From NCBI GenBank assembly GCA_910575605.1, contig CAJTEW010000014.1, positions 1 through 64,000 on the forward strand: a stretch of 64,000 nt of DNA, given 5' to 3'. The DNA is from Lachnospiraceae bacterium. GTDB lineage: Bacteria > Bacillota > Clostridia > Lachnospirales > Lachnospiraceae. A program made the translations under genes and the position numbers. The notes beneath the pieces were generated by a model. It had not been told where the DNA came from. It worked only from the letters and a program-made list of their open reading frames with translations, and searched no databases. Of this stretch, positions 1 through 8,027 are shown one piece after another (within the stretch, counting starts at the first letter, position 1; each line of letters begins with the position of its first letter).

Positions 1-47
1 ACGGCATCCAGTTTCATCTCAAAAGAGTATTTTGAATGTTGTCCCAT
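1..47 (-). CDS. 5' end of a probable IS3-family OrfA transposase (cut by window edge)
   Basis: Only 15 codons are visible, reading MGQHSKYSFEMKLDAV before the window ends. A strong ribosome binding site (AAGGAGGAG at 56-64) lies 8 nt upstream of the ATG at 47. The N-terminus resembles helix-turn-helix OrfA proteins of IS3/IS150-type elements, which commonly begin with a short basic stretch and a 'KYS-E-KL-AV' pattern. That likeness is from memory of the family; no domain can be confirmed from so few residues. An IS end could lie near 87-98, where the minus strand reads TGGTAGACAGAT, but the partner repeat is outside the window. Confidence 0.45.
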   Translation of the reverse strand, partial: MGQHSKYSFEMKLDA

Positions 48-166
48 AAAATATGCTCCTCCTTATAGTGACAGTTTTATTATTTTATCTGTCTACCATA
101 AGGGGAGCATATCATAAAACTACACCAATCGGCTATGTAAAAATCTATTCTGTTTTATTCTCTGCA

Positions 167-502
167 TTATCTGCTCTTACATGATATGGCTTCTCTTATT
201 CTCTCTGTATCCCATTTTTCTGGGAACAATACTGCCATAATATGAAACGCATCCATCAGTCCTGCGATATACGCATGAGTGCCGTATTCAAAATCCTGCT
301 TTTCCCTGCAATCTATAAGACGTTGGCAAACTTCCCTCTGCTCCTCCGTCAAATCAAGCTGGTTAAAGGCATCCTCCGCATATCCCTCATCCTTACTGTC
401 TTTTTGATAACTGGCATCAGCCTGTAACAGTTTTAATACGGATTCGTCTTTTAATTTCTCTACTGCTATCTTCACCAGCTCTTTAAATTCCTTATCGCAC
501 AT
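167..502 (-). CDS. Hypothetical protein, mobile-element associated (111 aa)
   Basis: Not recognised as a named family. It is a soluble, charged, mostly helical protein, rich in Glu, Lys and Asp, with no signal peptide or membrane segment. The start is placed at the ATG at 502 rather than the GTG at 505, because GGGGGAA (506-512) then sits at a better distance. The upstream gene ends at 492, so the two reading frames overlap and are probably translationally coupled. Its partner resembles small proteins of Clostridial conjugative transposons, which suggests the pair belongs to an integrated element. Function is unknown. Confidence 0.6.
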   Translation of the reverse strand: MCDKEFKELVKIAVEKLKDESVLKLLQADASYQKDSKDEGYAEDAFNQLDLTEEQREVCQRLIDCREKQDFEYGTHAYIAGLMDAFHIMAVLFPEKWDTERIREAISCKSR

Positions 503-689
503 CACTTCCCCCTGCCAGTTCTACTCTTAATTTTTTTATAGGTGCATGGATAACCTTAAAAATAAGTTCGTCAACGCAGTCTGTATATCTGCCCTGCTGT
601 ATGAGCTGATTTTTCAGTTCCACAAGGCTATGTAGCAAAATGCTCCGCTCCCCACTATCCACATACAAATGATTTTTCTTTTCTCTCAT
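492..689 (-). CDS. Small mobile-element protein (65 aa), first gene of a two-gene unit
   Basis: The protein begins MREKKNHLYVDSGER and contains the segment LVELKNQLIQQGRYTDCVDEL. This pattern (short basic start, 'LKNxLIxQGRYTDxVDEL', basic end) is familiar from small uncharacterised proteins in Tn916/CTn-like elements of Clostridia; that link is from memory and not tested. The start at 689 is preferred over an in-frame ATG at 701, which almost touches the AAAAGGA ribosome binding site. A strong promoter lies just upstream (716-744). The stop codon overlaps the start of the next gene. Function is unknown. Confidence 0.6.
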   Translation of the reverse strand: MREKKNHLYVDSGERSILLHSLVELKNQLIQQGRYTDCVDELIFKVIHAPIKKLRVELAGGSDVR

Positions 690-715
690 AAAGTCCACCA
701 TCCTTTTTTGATTTC

Positions 716-744
716 ATTATATAGACGGATAGCAGAATGTTCAA
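716..744 (-). promoter_or_regulatory. Promoter of the two small element-like genes
   Basis: On the minus strand TTGAAC (739-744) and TATAAT (716-721) are separated by exactly 17 nt. This is a near-consensus vegetative (sigma-A type) promoter. It lies about 27 nt upstream of the chosen start codon, so the two genes do not depend on readthrough from rlmD. Confidence 0.8.
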
Positions 745-760
745 AGCTGCAAATTGGGTC

Positions 761-796
761 AAAAAAATAAGCGTACCACTATCTCAAATGATACGC
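761..796 (-). terminator. Probable terminator downstream of rlmD
   Basis: The minus strand carries an imperfect hairpin (GCGTA at 792-796 pairing with TACGC at 771-775, with a few further pairs inside) followed by TTATTTTTTT (761-770). The stem is interrupted, so strength is uncertain, but the T-run and its position downstream of rlmD fit a rho-independent terminator. Confidence 0.45.
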
Positions 797-1022
797 CTAT
801 CCCGTTCAATTTCTAAGAGCCTGTTGTCCGCTTTTTATCAGCAAGGTGGACACTACATAGACACATTGATTGCCCAAACCCTTTATTTTCCGTTTGTGTT
901 CCCACACCCGATATCAACTACCACTGAAACATCAAAGTAGTTTTTGAGGTGCTTATTTCGGATTTTTTCACCCTCCGAAGTGAACATGAAATGCTTCGCA
1001 AAGTGCCTAAAATAAAGGATTT

Positions 1023-2390
1023 CTACGAGGTTTTCTTTTGTATCAACACAATAGTCTCCACATGATACGTCCCCGGAAACAAATCAACTCCCCCCACTCG
1101 TTCCACCCCATACCCTCTCCCCTGCAGCATCTCCAAATCCCTCACCAGGCTGGTAGGCTTACAGGCTATATACACTATCCTCTCCGCCCCAAAATCCGTT
1201 ATCCTCTCCAGTGCCTTCGGATTCACCCCGTCTCTCGGAGGGTCCAGCACAATCAGATCCGGCATCTCTTTAAGTTCATCTATCACCTTTAGCACATCCC
1301 CAGCCCAGAAGCTGCAGTTAGAAAGCCTGTTAAGCTCTGCATTCGCTCTGGCGGCTGCTACGGCCTCCTCCACTATTTCAACACCCACAACCCTCTTTGC
1401 CACCGGCGCCAGTATCTGGGCAATTGTACCTGTTCCGCTGTATAAATCAAAGATTACCTTATCCTTTGTATCCCCGATATACTCCCTTGCCATCCCATAC
1501 AACACCTCAGCTCCCAGAGAATTTGTCTGAAAAAAGGAAAAAGACGTAATCTTAAACCGAAGCCCCAGAAGCTCCTCGTAAAAATAATCCTGCCCGTACA
1601 GGATTTCGGTCCCTTCATCCTTCACAATATCTGCCACACTGTCATTTCTCGTATGAAGGATCCCCGCAATCTTCCCGTCAAGCGGAAGAGAAAGAAGTCT
1701 GTCTGCCCAGTCCTTTAAAGTTGGTGTTTCCTCTCCCGTTGTTACAAGATCAACCAGTATTTCCTTCGTTTTCACTGCCTTTCTTACAAGCAGATGTCGG
1801 AAATATCCAGTATGCTTCATCCGGTGATAATAGGGAAGTCCGGTTTCTCTTGCATAGTTAAGCGTACAGTCAAGGATTCTTCGATAATCCTCATCTATAA
1901 TCTGGCAGTCCATTACATTTACAATATCATGAAAGCTTCCCCTCTTATGCATTCCCAGAGCAAGAGGTCCATCCTTATACTCGTCTCCAAAGGAGAATTC
2001 CATCTTGTTGCGATAGCCGCTGCTTACCGGACTGGGTTTTATCCCATCCCAGACAAATTCCCCATTCACCGCCTCATCCATCATCGCCTTAATCTGATTC
2101 TCCTTAAGCCGAAGCTGCTCCTCATAGGGCAGATTCTGATAGGTACAGCCCCCACACTGGCCGAAATGGGGACAAGATGGCTCTATCTCAAAAGGAGAGG
2201 GGCTAAGTACCTCAAGGATACGGCCTTCTGCCCTTCCGCTCCTTATCTTATTCACAGAAAAACGTACCCTCTGTCCCGGAACTCCATTTTTCACAATGAC
2301 TGTCTTTCCTTCTTCTTCAACAAACACCTTCGCTTTATTCGGAAAATCCACTGATTCAATAATACCTTCATATATCTGTCCCTTCTTCAT
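1023..2390 (-). CDS. rlmD: 23S rRNA (uracil-C5)-methyltransferase RlmD/RlmCD (RumA family)
   Basis: SAM-dependent enzyme that makes 5-methyluridine in 23S rRNA; Firmicute members may modify both U747 and U1939. The 455 residues match the family length. Domains in order: an N-terminal TRAM/OB domain (about 1-62); a [4Fe-4S] motif with C73, C79 and C82, and C162 as the likely fourth ligand; a central RNA-binding part; and a C-terminal Rossmann methyltransferase with the SAM loop 'DLYSGTGT'. Further motifs are DPPRDG and the catalytic cysteine in 'YIACKPTSL'. The stop codon lies directly beside element-like DNA, and rumA genes are known insertion targets for some Firmicute integrative elements. 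The C-terminus (VETIVLIQKKTS) looks complete. Confidence 0.93.
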   Translation of the reverse strand: MKKGQIYEGIIESVDFPNKAKVFVEEEGKTVIVKNGVPGQRVRFSVNKIRSGRAEGRILEVLSPSPFEIEPSCPHFGQCGGCTYQNLPYEEQLRLKENQIKAMMDEAVNGEFVWDGIKPSPVSSGYRNKMEFSFGDEYKDGPLALGMHKRGSFHDIVNVMDCQIIDEDYRRILDCTLNYARETGLPYYHRMKHTGYFRHLLVRKAVKTKEILVDLVTTGEETPTLKDWADRLLSLPLDGKIAGILHTRNDSVADIVKDEGTEILYGQDYFYEELLGLRFKITSFSFFQTNSLGAEVLYGMAREYIGDTKDKVIFDLYSGTGTIAQILAPVAKRVVGVEIVEEAVAAARANAELNRLSNCSFWAGDVLKVIDELKEMPDLIVLDPPRDGVNPKALERITDFGAERIVYIACKPTSLVRDLEMLQGRGYGVERVGGVDLFPGTYHVETIVLIQKKTS

Positions 2391-2573
2391 GTCATCTCTC
2401 CTTCAAAACTGTATATATCTTTAACATTTTGCCAGACAAAAACTGCCAGGCATACTCATGTTTAATAATACAGATATAAATGACTTTTTTCAACCTATAC
2501 AGACTAGATTGCTGCAATAAAGGTAACCAGGAACACTTTTCCTTTTAATACAATATTTCTTGCGCACACGTAA

Positions 2574-2599
2574 GAAAAGCAGGCAAAAGCCTGCTTTTC
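2574..2599 (-). terminator. Rho-independent terminator of the small membrane protein gene
   Basis: A perfect inverted repeat pairs GAAAAGCAGGC (2574-2584) with GCCTGCTTTTC (2589-2599) around a 4-nt loop. The U-rich 3' arm provides the T-tract on the minus strand. It lies 28 nt beyond the stop codon at 2627. Confidence 0.8.
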
Positions 2600-2626
2600 T
2601 CATCCTCTTAATCTTACAGCTTATCT

Positions 2627-2869
2627 CTATACCTGATCCTCTTCATTGAAGAAATCATCGTCGAAATCATCCTCAAAGTCTTCTTCAAAATCTTCCAGAT
2701 AATCCGGTGTAAAGAAACAATATACTGCATAAGCAATTGCTGCAACAGCCGCTACCGCACCTACAATAGCAAGTACCCATAATACTGTTTTACACTGCTT
2801 ATCTTCTTCCTTTTTATTTACTAATTCATTTAATCTGGTCGCTGCAATCAGTTCCTCTACTCTGCTCAT
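2627..2869 (-). CDS. Small single-span membrane protein with acidic tail (80 aa)
   Basis: Not a named family that I can identify, though similar proteins occur in Lachnospiraceae. The layout is a short charged N-terminal helix (about 1-27), one hydrophobic segment rich in Ala and Val (about 28-52), and a very acidic tail of repeated Asp, Glu and Phe (about 56-80). This suggests a membrane-anchored protein with an unstructured acidic tail. A good ribosome binding site (GGAGCGGGAG) precedes the ATG. It has its own terminator and a likely extended -10 promoter, so it is probably monocistronic. Function is unknown. Confidence 0.7.
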   Translation of the reverse strand: MSRVEELIAATRLNELVNKKEEDKQCKTVLWVLAIVGAVAAVAAIAYAVYCFFTPDYLEDFEEDFEDDFDDDFFNEEDQV

Positions 2870-2960
2870 GCTCCCGCTCCTTTCTTTTTTATACTTCTGC
2901 TCATGCTCCTTGGTGCCATAAAAGAAGCCTTCTCCTCAATGCACCTTTCGCCATACGTTC

Positions 2961-2969
2961 ATTATACCA
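2961..2969 (-). promoter_or_regulatory. Extended -10 promoter of the small membrane protein gene
   Basis: The minus strand reads TGGTATAAT, a perfect -10 hexamer with an upstream TG dinucleotide. No good -35 hexamer is seen, which is usual for extended -10 promoters. It lies about 90 nt upstream of the start codon at 2869. Confidence 0.45.
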
Positions 2970-3086
2970 TCATAAAATCAAGATTACTACTTATTTATTC
3001 CAAAATCTGCTTTTTTTATACTACAAAAATTTTTGTCCTCTCTAGGATCAGCAGTGCTGCTTCAGATTACTGCTGTTTAACGCCTC

Positions 3087-5345
3087 TTATATTTTCACGA
3101 GCTTCGCAAACATGGCAAACATTTTTTTCGTACCTGCCCCGTCAAATTCTACCGTCACCTCGTAATCTCTTCCGCCAGACACAATATTCGTCACTGTTCC
3201 CTCTCCGAATTTCACATGGCGCACTCTGTCTCCTACATCATAGGAAAGCCTTTTACCTATAGGACTTCCAAACTGCTGGGCCGGCTTTGCCGCGGCAAAT
3301 GCCTTTGCCTTAAATGCCTGCTTAGCCTGACGATAGGCTGCTGCCTTTGCCTGCTGATAAGCCGCAACCTTTTCTGTCTCCTCCATGTCCTCCTTCTTAT
3401 ACTTTCTTCCTGAAGAGAGAAGCTCCATGGGAATTTCCTTTAAAAAGCGGGACATTTTATTATACTGGGGCTCACCACGGACCATACGCCGCTTGACGCA
3501 CGTAAGGGTCAGCTCCTCCTCAGCCCTTGTAATTCCCACATAGCAGAGCCTGCGCTCCTCCTCAATATCTGACGGATCTTCTGAGGTGATGGTCATATAA
3601 CTTGGAAAGATTCCATCCTCCATCCCTGCCAGATATACATGGGGGAACTCCAGTCCCTTAGCACTGTGAAGAGTCATAAGCACCACATAATCCTTACTCT
3701 CATCCAGACTGTCAATATCTGCCACAAGCGCCACCTCTTCTAAAAATCCACTTAATGTAGCCGGCTCATCCCTGTCGCCGCAGGCCTCCTCATAGGCTGC
3801 AATTTTACTCATAAGCTCGTCAATATTCTCAATACGTGCCCTGGCCTCTTCTGCATCCTCCGCCATAAGGCTCTCAATATAGCCAGTCTCATCTATAATT
3901 TCCTGCATAAGTGCGGAAATCGTCATCTCTTTTGCATCTGCCTTGAAATGCTCAATCAGCGCCACAAAAGATTCCAGCCTTCCCGCTCCCCGTCCCATAT
4001 TAGGAATCAAATCTACTGCCCGGAGGGCCTCATAAAATCCAATCTCTCTATCCGCCGCATATTCCTGCACCCGGTTGATACTGGTAAGGCCGATTCCTCT
4101 TTTTGGCACATTCACAATCCTCCGCACTGCCAAATCATCCTGCCCGTTATCTACGGTTTTCAGATAGGACAGCAAATCCTTAATCTCCCGCCTTGCATAG
4201 AAATTTACGCCGCCCACAATCTTATAAGGAATATTTGCGCTCACAAATTTTTCTTCAAACATACGTGACTGGGCATTGGTTCGATAAAGAACTGCATTAT
4301 CATGATATGTAAATTTCCCGTCTGCCATCTGCTTTTTAATGGACTCTACAATATAATCCGCCTCGTCATAGGCTGTATCAAACTGGCGAAAATCAAGCCG
4401 CTCCCCGTCCCCCTTATCCGTCCAGAGAGCCTTTTCCTTTCTGCCCCTATTATTTTTAATCACCGAATTGGCAGCATTCAAAATATTACTTGTAGATCGA
4501 TAATTTTGTTCCAGCTTAATAACCTTTGCGTCTTCAAAAAATTCTTCAAAATTCAGAATATTTTTAATATTTGCCCCCCGGAATTTGTAGATAGACTGAT
4601 CGTCATCACCTACCACACACAGGTTCCGGTATTTAGACGCCAGAAGGCGCACCAGCTCAAACTGAACGGTATTCGTATCCTGATACTCGTCTACCATAAT
4701 ATACCGAAACCGCTCCTGATACCTTTCAAGCACATCCTTTTGTGTCTGGAAAAGCTGTACGGTCCTCACTAGCAGATCATCAAAATCAAGGGCATTATTT
4801 GCCCGAAGCTGTTTTTCATATTCCTCATAAACCTGTGCAATCTTGAGAAATCCAAAGTCTCCTCCTGCCTGAAGTCTGAATTCCTCCGGGGTAATAAGCT
4901 CATCCTTTGCATGAGAAATAGCCGAAAGAAGCGAGCGCTCCCGGAACATCTTTGTATCAATGTTAAGGAGCCTGCAGATGTCCTTCATCAATGTTTTCTG
5001 ATCATCACTGTCGTATATGGTGAAATTCGTATCGTAGCCTAAAAGGCTGATATGCCTGCGGAGAATCCGCACACACATAGAATGGAATGTACTCACCCAG
5101 ATGCTCTCTGAACCAAATCCTACAAGCTTATCCACCCTTTCGCGCATCTCGCCTGCCGCCTTGTTTGTAAAGGTAATGGCAAGAATATTCCAGGGATTCA
5201 CTCCTTTTTCATCTATCAAATAGGCAATCCTGTGCGTCAAAACTCTTGTTTTCCCTGAGCCTGCACCCGCAAGAATCAGAAGCGGTCCCTCTGTATAATA
5301 TACTGCCTCCTGTTGTTTATCATTCAATGTATCGTAAATACCCAA
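3087..5345 (-). CDS. pcrA: ATP-dependent DNA helicase PcrA (UvrD/Rep superfamily 1)
   Basis: 3'-5' helicase of DNA repair and of conflict resolution between replication and transcription. The 752 residues are typical. Superfamily 1 motifs seen: Walker A GAGSGKT (27-33), 'TFTNKAAGEMRER', the Walker B region 'DEYQDTN', 'GDDDQSIYKFRGA', 'QNYRST' and 'LMTLHSAKGLEF'. The C-terminal 50 residues (GDRVRHVKFGEGTV...) form the Tudor-like domain that binds RNA polymerase in PcrA/UvrD. The start codon is TTG at 5345, giving MGIYDTLNDKQ, the usual PcrA beginning. A spacer of about 78 nt with a terminator separates it from modC, so it is probably a separate unit. Confidence 0.95.
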   Translation of the reverse strand: MGIYDTLNDKQQEAVYYTEGPLLILAGAGSGKTRVLTHRIAYLIDEKGVNPWNILAITFTNKAAGEMRERVDKLVGFGSESIWVSTFHSMCVRILRRHISLLGYDTNFTIYDSDDQKTLMKDICRLLNIDTKMFRERSLLSAISHAKDELITPEEFRLQAGGDFGFLKIAQVYEEYEKQLRANNALDFDDLLVRTVQLFQTQKDVLERYQERFRYIMVDEYQDTNTVQFELVRLLASKYRNLCVVGDDDQSIYKFRGANIKNILNFEEFFEDAKVIKLEQNYRSTSNILNAANSVIKNNRGRKEKALWTDKGDGERLDFRQFDTAYDEADYIVESIKKQMADGKFTYHDNAVLYRTNAQSRMFEEKFVSANIPYKIVGGVNFYARREIKDLLSYLKTVDNGQDDLAVRRIVNVPKRGIGLTSINRVQEYAADREIGFYEALRAVDLIPNMGRGAGRLESFVALIEHFKADAKEMTISALMQEIIDETGYIESLMAEDAEEARARIENIDELMSKIAAYEEACGDRDEPATLSGFLEEVALVADIDSLDESKDYVVLMTLHSAKGLEFPHVYLAGMEDGIFPSYMTITSEDPSDIEEERRLCYVGITRAEEELTLTCVKRRMVRGEPQYNKMSRFLKEIPMELLSSGRKYKKEDMEETEKVAAYQQAKAAAYRQAKQAFKAKAFAAAKPAQQFGSPIGKRLSYDVGDRVRHVKFGEGTVTNIVSGGRDYEVTVEFDGAGTKKMFAMFAKLVKI

Positions 5346-5376
5346 AACCTTTGTTTCCTTTCTCTAAATAGTCGGA

Positions 5377-5412
5377 TAAAAAGATTATAGCACGGACACG
5401 CGGTCTGTGCTA
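5377..5412 (-). terminator. Terminator at the end of the molybdenum operon
   Basis: On the minus strand TAGCAC (5407-5412) pairs with GTGCTA (5388-5393) and GAC pairs with GTC inside the stem. TAATCTTTTTAT follows. It lies between the modC stop and the pcrA start and should end the mobA-modC transcript. Confidence 0.6.
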
Positions 5413-5423
5413 CTAACTTATGA

Positions 5424-6488
5424 TTATTCTTTTAAAAATAACAGCTTCTCTTCAGGAAATTTCAGATAATCCGGCAGTCCCCTTTCAGAAAGCTCCTTCT
5501 CTTTGCCCTTCTGGACAAACCAGCAAAGAGACTCCTCCTGCCCGCTTCCTTCTTCTGTTTCCGGCTTAATGTAAAACTTCCACTCAAAAGGAAGCTCTGC
5601 TCTGCTTTCTATCTGCATCCTGATACAGTTCTCCTGGGGCGCTCCCCACACAGGGACGAATTCATGGGCCCAAAGTCCCACCGCCGCCGTATCCTCTGGA
5701 ATCTCTCTTTTCGTATACAGCAAAATGCCAAAGTCCACTGCCTTCATATGATGCTTATCCAGAATTTCCACCCTTGAAATATTTTTGCAGCCTATCAATC
5801 TTGCGGCAGCAATCTTCTGTGGATTTTCAAAGATATCTCTGCTTTTTCCAAAAGCAGCGGCTTTTCCTTCCTCCATAATAAGCAGCTCCTCGCTGAACCT
5901 ATAGATTTCATCCCGGCTGTGGGAGACTAAAATAGCGGTTCCCTCATAGTCTTTCAGCATATTAAGAAGCTCCTGCTCCAGTCTGTCACGGAGAAACGTA
6001 TCAAGAGCCCCATATGGCTCGTCAAGAAGAATTACCTCTGGCTCATATGCCATAATCCTTGCAAGGGCTGTCCGCTGCTGCTGTCCGCCGGAAAGCTCCC
6101 CTGGAAAACGCTTTTCGAGCCCTTCAAGACGGAATCTTTCTGTCATTTCCCTGACCCGTCTCTTATTTTCTTCTTTCCCTCCCCTTACTCCTGCAGCAAT
6201 ATTTTCCTCCACTGTCATAGCCGGAAAGAGGGCATAATTTTGAAAAAGGTAACCCACATTCCGGTTCTTCGGCTTTACATTTATCCTGTTTTCCGAGTCA
6301 AACATAACCTTAGAGCCAATCTGAATCCGGCCTTTCTCAGGCGGCTCAATTCCTGCAAGCATTTTCAAAGTCATACTCTTTCCGCATCCGGAAGCTCCCA
6401 GAATCCCTATGCGATTTGAACTGCTTTTTATCTTAAGCTCTATGGAAAACTCCTCTAATTCCTTTTTAATGTCTATACATACTGCCAT
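5424..6488 (-). CDS. modC: Molybdate ABC transporter ATP-binding protein ModC
   Basis: ATPase subunit of the ModABC molybdate importer, acting at the inner face of the membrane. Walker A GASGCGKS is at 31-38, followed by a Q-loop in 'YLFQNYALF', the signature LSGGQQQRTAL, Walker B 'VILLDEPYGALD' and the switch histidine in 'ILVSHSRDE'. The region after about residue 230 corresponds to the C-terminal regulatory part, but no clean TOBE/Mop repeat is visible; at 354 residues the length is normal. It is the last gene of the Moco operon, 9 nt behind modB. Assignment to molybdate rather than sulfate rests on the family pattern and on the surrounding Moco genes. Confidence 0.88.
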   Translation of the reverse strand: MAVCIDIKKELEEFSIELKIKSSSNRIGILGASGCGKSMTLKMLAGIEPPEKGRIQIGSKVMFDSENRINVKPKNRNVGYLFQNYALFPAMTVEENIAAGVRGGKEENKRRVREMTERFRLEGLEKRFPGELSGGQQQRTALARIMAYEPEVILLDEPYGALDTFLRDRLEQELLNMLKDYEGTAILVSHSRDEIYRFSEELLIMEEGKAAAFGKSRDIFENPQKIAAARLIGCKNISRVEILDKHHMKAVDFGILLYTKREIPEDTAAVGLWAHEFVPVWGAPQENCIRMQIESRAELPFEWKFYIKPETEEGSGQEESLCWFVQKGKEKELSERGLPDYLKFPEEKLLFLKE

Positions 6489-6497
6489 CCCTAATCC

Positions 6498-7190
6498 CTA
6501 CCAGCGTTTCATATTCTTCGTTCTTTTTCCAGCAGACAGATTCATACAAAAAACAGCCGCAAATGCAGTCAGCAGAACAATAATCACCCATATTCCCGCT
6601 GTGTGGTAGTCCCCATCCTGAATCACCATAGCGATTTTCTGAGAAATAGTTCCCGTCTTCCCCGGAATATTTCCCGCCAACATAGAGGTTGCACCATATT
6701 CCCCCATTGCACGGGCAAAGGTCAGTATAGTTCCCGAAGTAATCCCCGGCCTGGCCGCTGGAAAAACAACCTTTCGGAATATTTGGAATTCTGACATTCC
6801 AAGAGTCCTTCCCGCATAAATCAGATTCACATCCACCTGCTCAAAAGCAGCACGGGCATTTTTGTACATCAAAGGAAATGCAATAACACCTGCCGCTATA
6901 ATGCATCCAAGCCATGTCTGTACTACCTTAATACCAAAATTCTGAAACAAAAAACTTCCAAGAGGTCTCCTCCTGCTGAACAAAAGCAGCAGGAAAAATC
7001 CCGCCGCTGTCGGGGGAAGTATTAGCGGCATAGTCAAAATCCCGTCGACAAATGCCCTCCTTCCTGTCGGCAGCCTCATTACTCTCTCTGCCGCAAATAT
7101 ACCGAGAAAAAAACAGACAAATGTAGCCGCAGCTCCTGTTTTAAAGGAAACATAAAGGGGACTCCAATCCAGGTTTTTCAAAACATCCAT
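6498..7190 (-). CDS. modB: Molybdate ABC transporter permease ModB
   Basis: Integral membrane subunit of the molybdate importer. The 230 residues contain about five hydrophobic segments and the binding-protein-dependent permease (EAA) loop, seen as 'AGRTLGMSEFQIFRKVVFP' followed by 'ARPGITSG'. The motif 'TFARAMGEYGATSMLAGNIPGKT' is typical of ModB/CysT permeases. It starts 6 nt after the modA stop, with GTAGAGGA as ribosome binding site overlapping the end of modA, and is followed after 9 nt by modC. This places it clearly in the modABC part of the operon. Confidence 0.92.
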   Translation of the reverse strand: MDVLKNLDWSPLYVSFKTGAAATFVCFFLGIFAAERVMRLPTGRRAFVDGILTMPLILPPTAAGFFLLLLFSRRRPLGSFLFQNFGIKVVQTWLGCIIAAGVIAFPLMYKNARAAFEQVDVNLIYAGRTLGMSEFQIFRKVVFPAARPGITSGTILTFARAMGEYGATSMLAGNIPGKTGTISQKIAMVIQDGDYHTAGIWVIIVLLTAFAAVFCMNLSAGKRTKNMKRW

Positions 7191-7196
7191 TATCCT

Positions 7197-8027
7197 CTAC
7201 TCCACATCTGTATCAAAATAATATTTCTCAAACACTGTCTTTGCTTTGTCCGAGAGAATAAATTCTAAAAATTCATCTGCTGCCCGGTCCTGGGCCTCAT
7301 CAGCCTCTTCATTTACAATCCTGGCAGCGGGATAAATAACATCTCCTGTCAGCTCATAGCTTACATACTCCAGAACATCAAGCTTTTCCTCATAGCCGTA
7401 GGTATCTGAATAGTAGGTGGTTCCAACCTCACAGGATTGCTCCAAAACTGCGGACAATACCTTGCTTACATTATCCTGCTCACTAATTTCTACACCGCCT
7501 AGGGCATCTGCTATCTGCTGTGTTGTGACTGCTTCCGTCTCCTCTAAGATTCCTAATCTTATCAGCGCCTGTCTTGTGTATTTTCCTGCCGGGACGCTTT
7601 CTCCCGCCAGGGCAATGCTCCGTGCATCCTTTAAATTTTGAAGTCCCTTTACCTTCGTGCCGCTGTCCTTTCCCGCCACTACGACCACCTGATTATTTAC
7701 CACATCAGCCCTTGTACCTTCCTTTACAAGACCGTCAGCCTCAAGCTGGTCCATCTGCTTTTTTGCTGCTGGAAAGAATATGTCACATTCATAGCCTTCC
7801 TCAATCTGCGTAAGAAGCGTGCCGGAGCTGTCCGCATTGTACGTAACCTTTACTTCCGGATGCTCCTCCTTATACATTTCTCCAAGCTCCTCCATGACTG
7901 TATGGAGACTCGCCGCGATAAAGACCTGAATCTCTGTTTCTTCTTCACCGCCACCCTTTCCCATACAGCCAGACACCGTAAACATCATACCCACTGCTAA
8001 CAGTATTGCTAAAACTCTCTTTTTCAT
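7197..8027 (-). CDS. modA: Molybdate-binding lipoprotein ModA
   Basis: Extracellular substrate-binding protein of the molybdate transporter. The lipoprotein signal peptide ends in the lipobox VSGC (Cys at about 21 from the chosen start). The mature part begins with 'IQVFIAASLHTVMEEL', the ModA-type ligand loop, followed by 'YNADSSGTLLTQIEEG' and 'DIFFPAA'. The start is set at the ATG at 8027, because this gives a 4-nt ATGA overlap with the upstream stop; a GTG at 8039 is the alternative. The protein is 276 aa, a normal length. Molybdate versus tungstate cannot be decided by eye. Confidence 0.9.
   Translation of the reverse strand: MKKRVLAILLAVGMMFTVSGCMGKGGGEEETEIQVFIAASLHTVMEELGEMYKEEHPEVKVTYNADSSGTLLTQIEEGYECDIFFPAAKKQMDQLEADGLVKEGTRADVVNNQVVVVAGKDSGTKVKGLQNLKDARSIALAGESVPAGKYTRQALIRLGILEETEAVTTQQIADALGGVEISEQDNVSKVLSAVLEQSCEVGTTYYSDTYGYEEKLDVLEYVSYELTGDVIYPAARIVNEEADEAQDRAADEFLEFILSDKAKTVFEKYYFDTDVE

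Larger units (their letters stand above)
702..1022. other. Gene-poor junction between element-like genes and rlmD
   Basis: This 321-base stretch separates the two small element-like genes from the stop codon of rlmD. It holds the promoter of the small genes (716-744) and a hairpin followed by a T-run on the minus strand (761-796). The rest (about 800-1020) contains no gene I can defend. A minus-strand frame open from inside the rlmD 3' end down to a stop at 883 has no ribosome binding site and looks accidental or vestigial. The stretch may contain the attachment site of an integrated element. Confidence 0.5.

Noticed and set aside
242-427. 61-codon plus-strand frame
   Set aside because: Antisense shadow of the 111-residue hypothetical gene.
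737-940. 67-codon plus-strand open frame next to the element margin
   Set aside because: It covers the promoter and terminator of minus-strand genes, has no binding site and no recognisable protein.
883-1050. Minus-strand open frame running out of the rlmD 3' end
   Set aside because: About 55 codons, no ribosome binding site and a different frame from rlmD; could be vestigial but cannot be supported as a gene.
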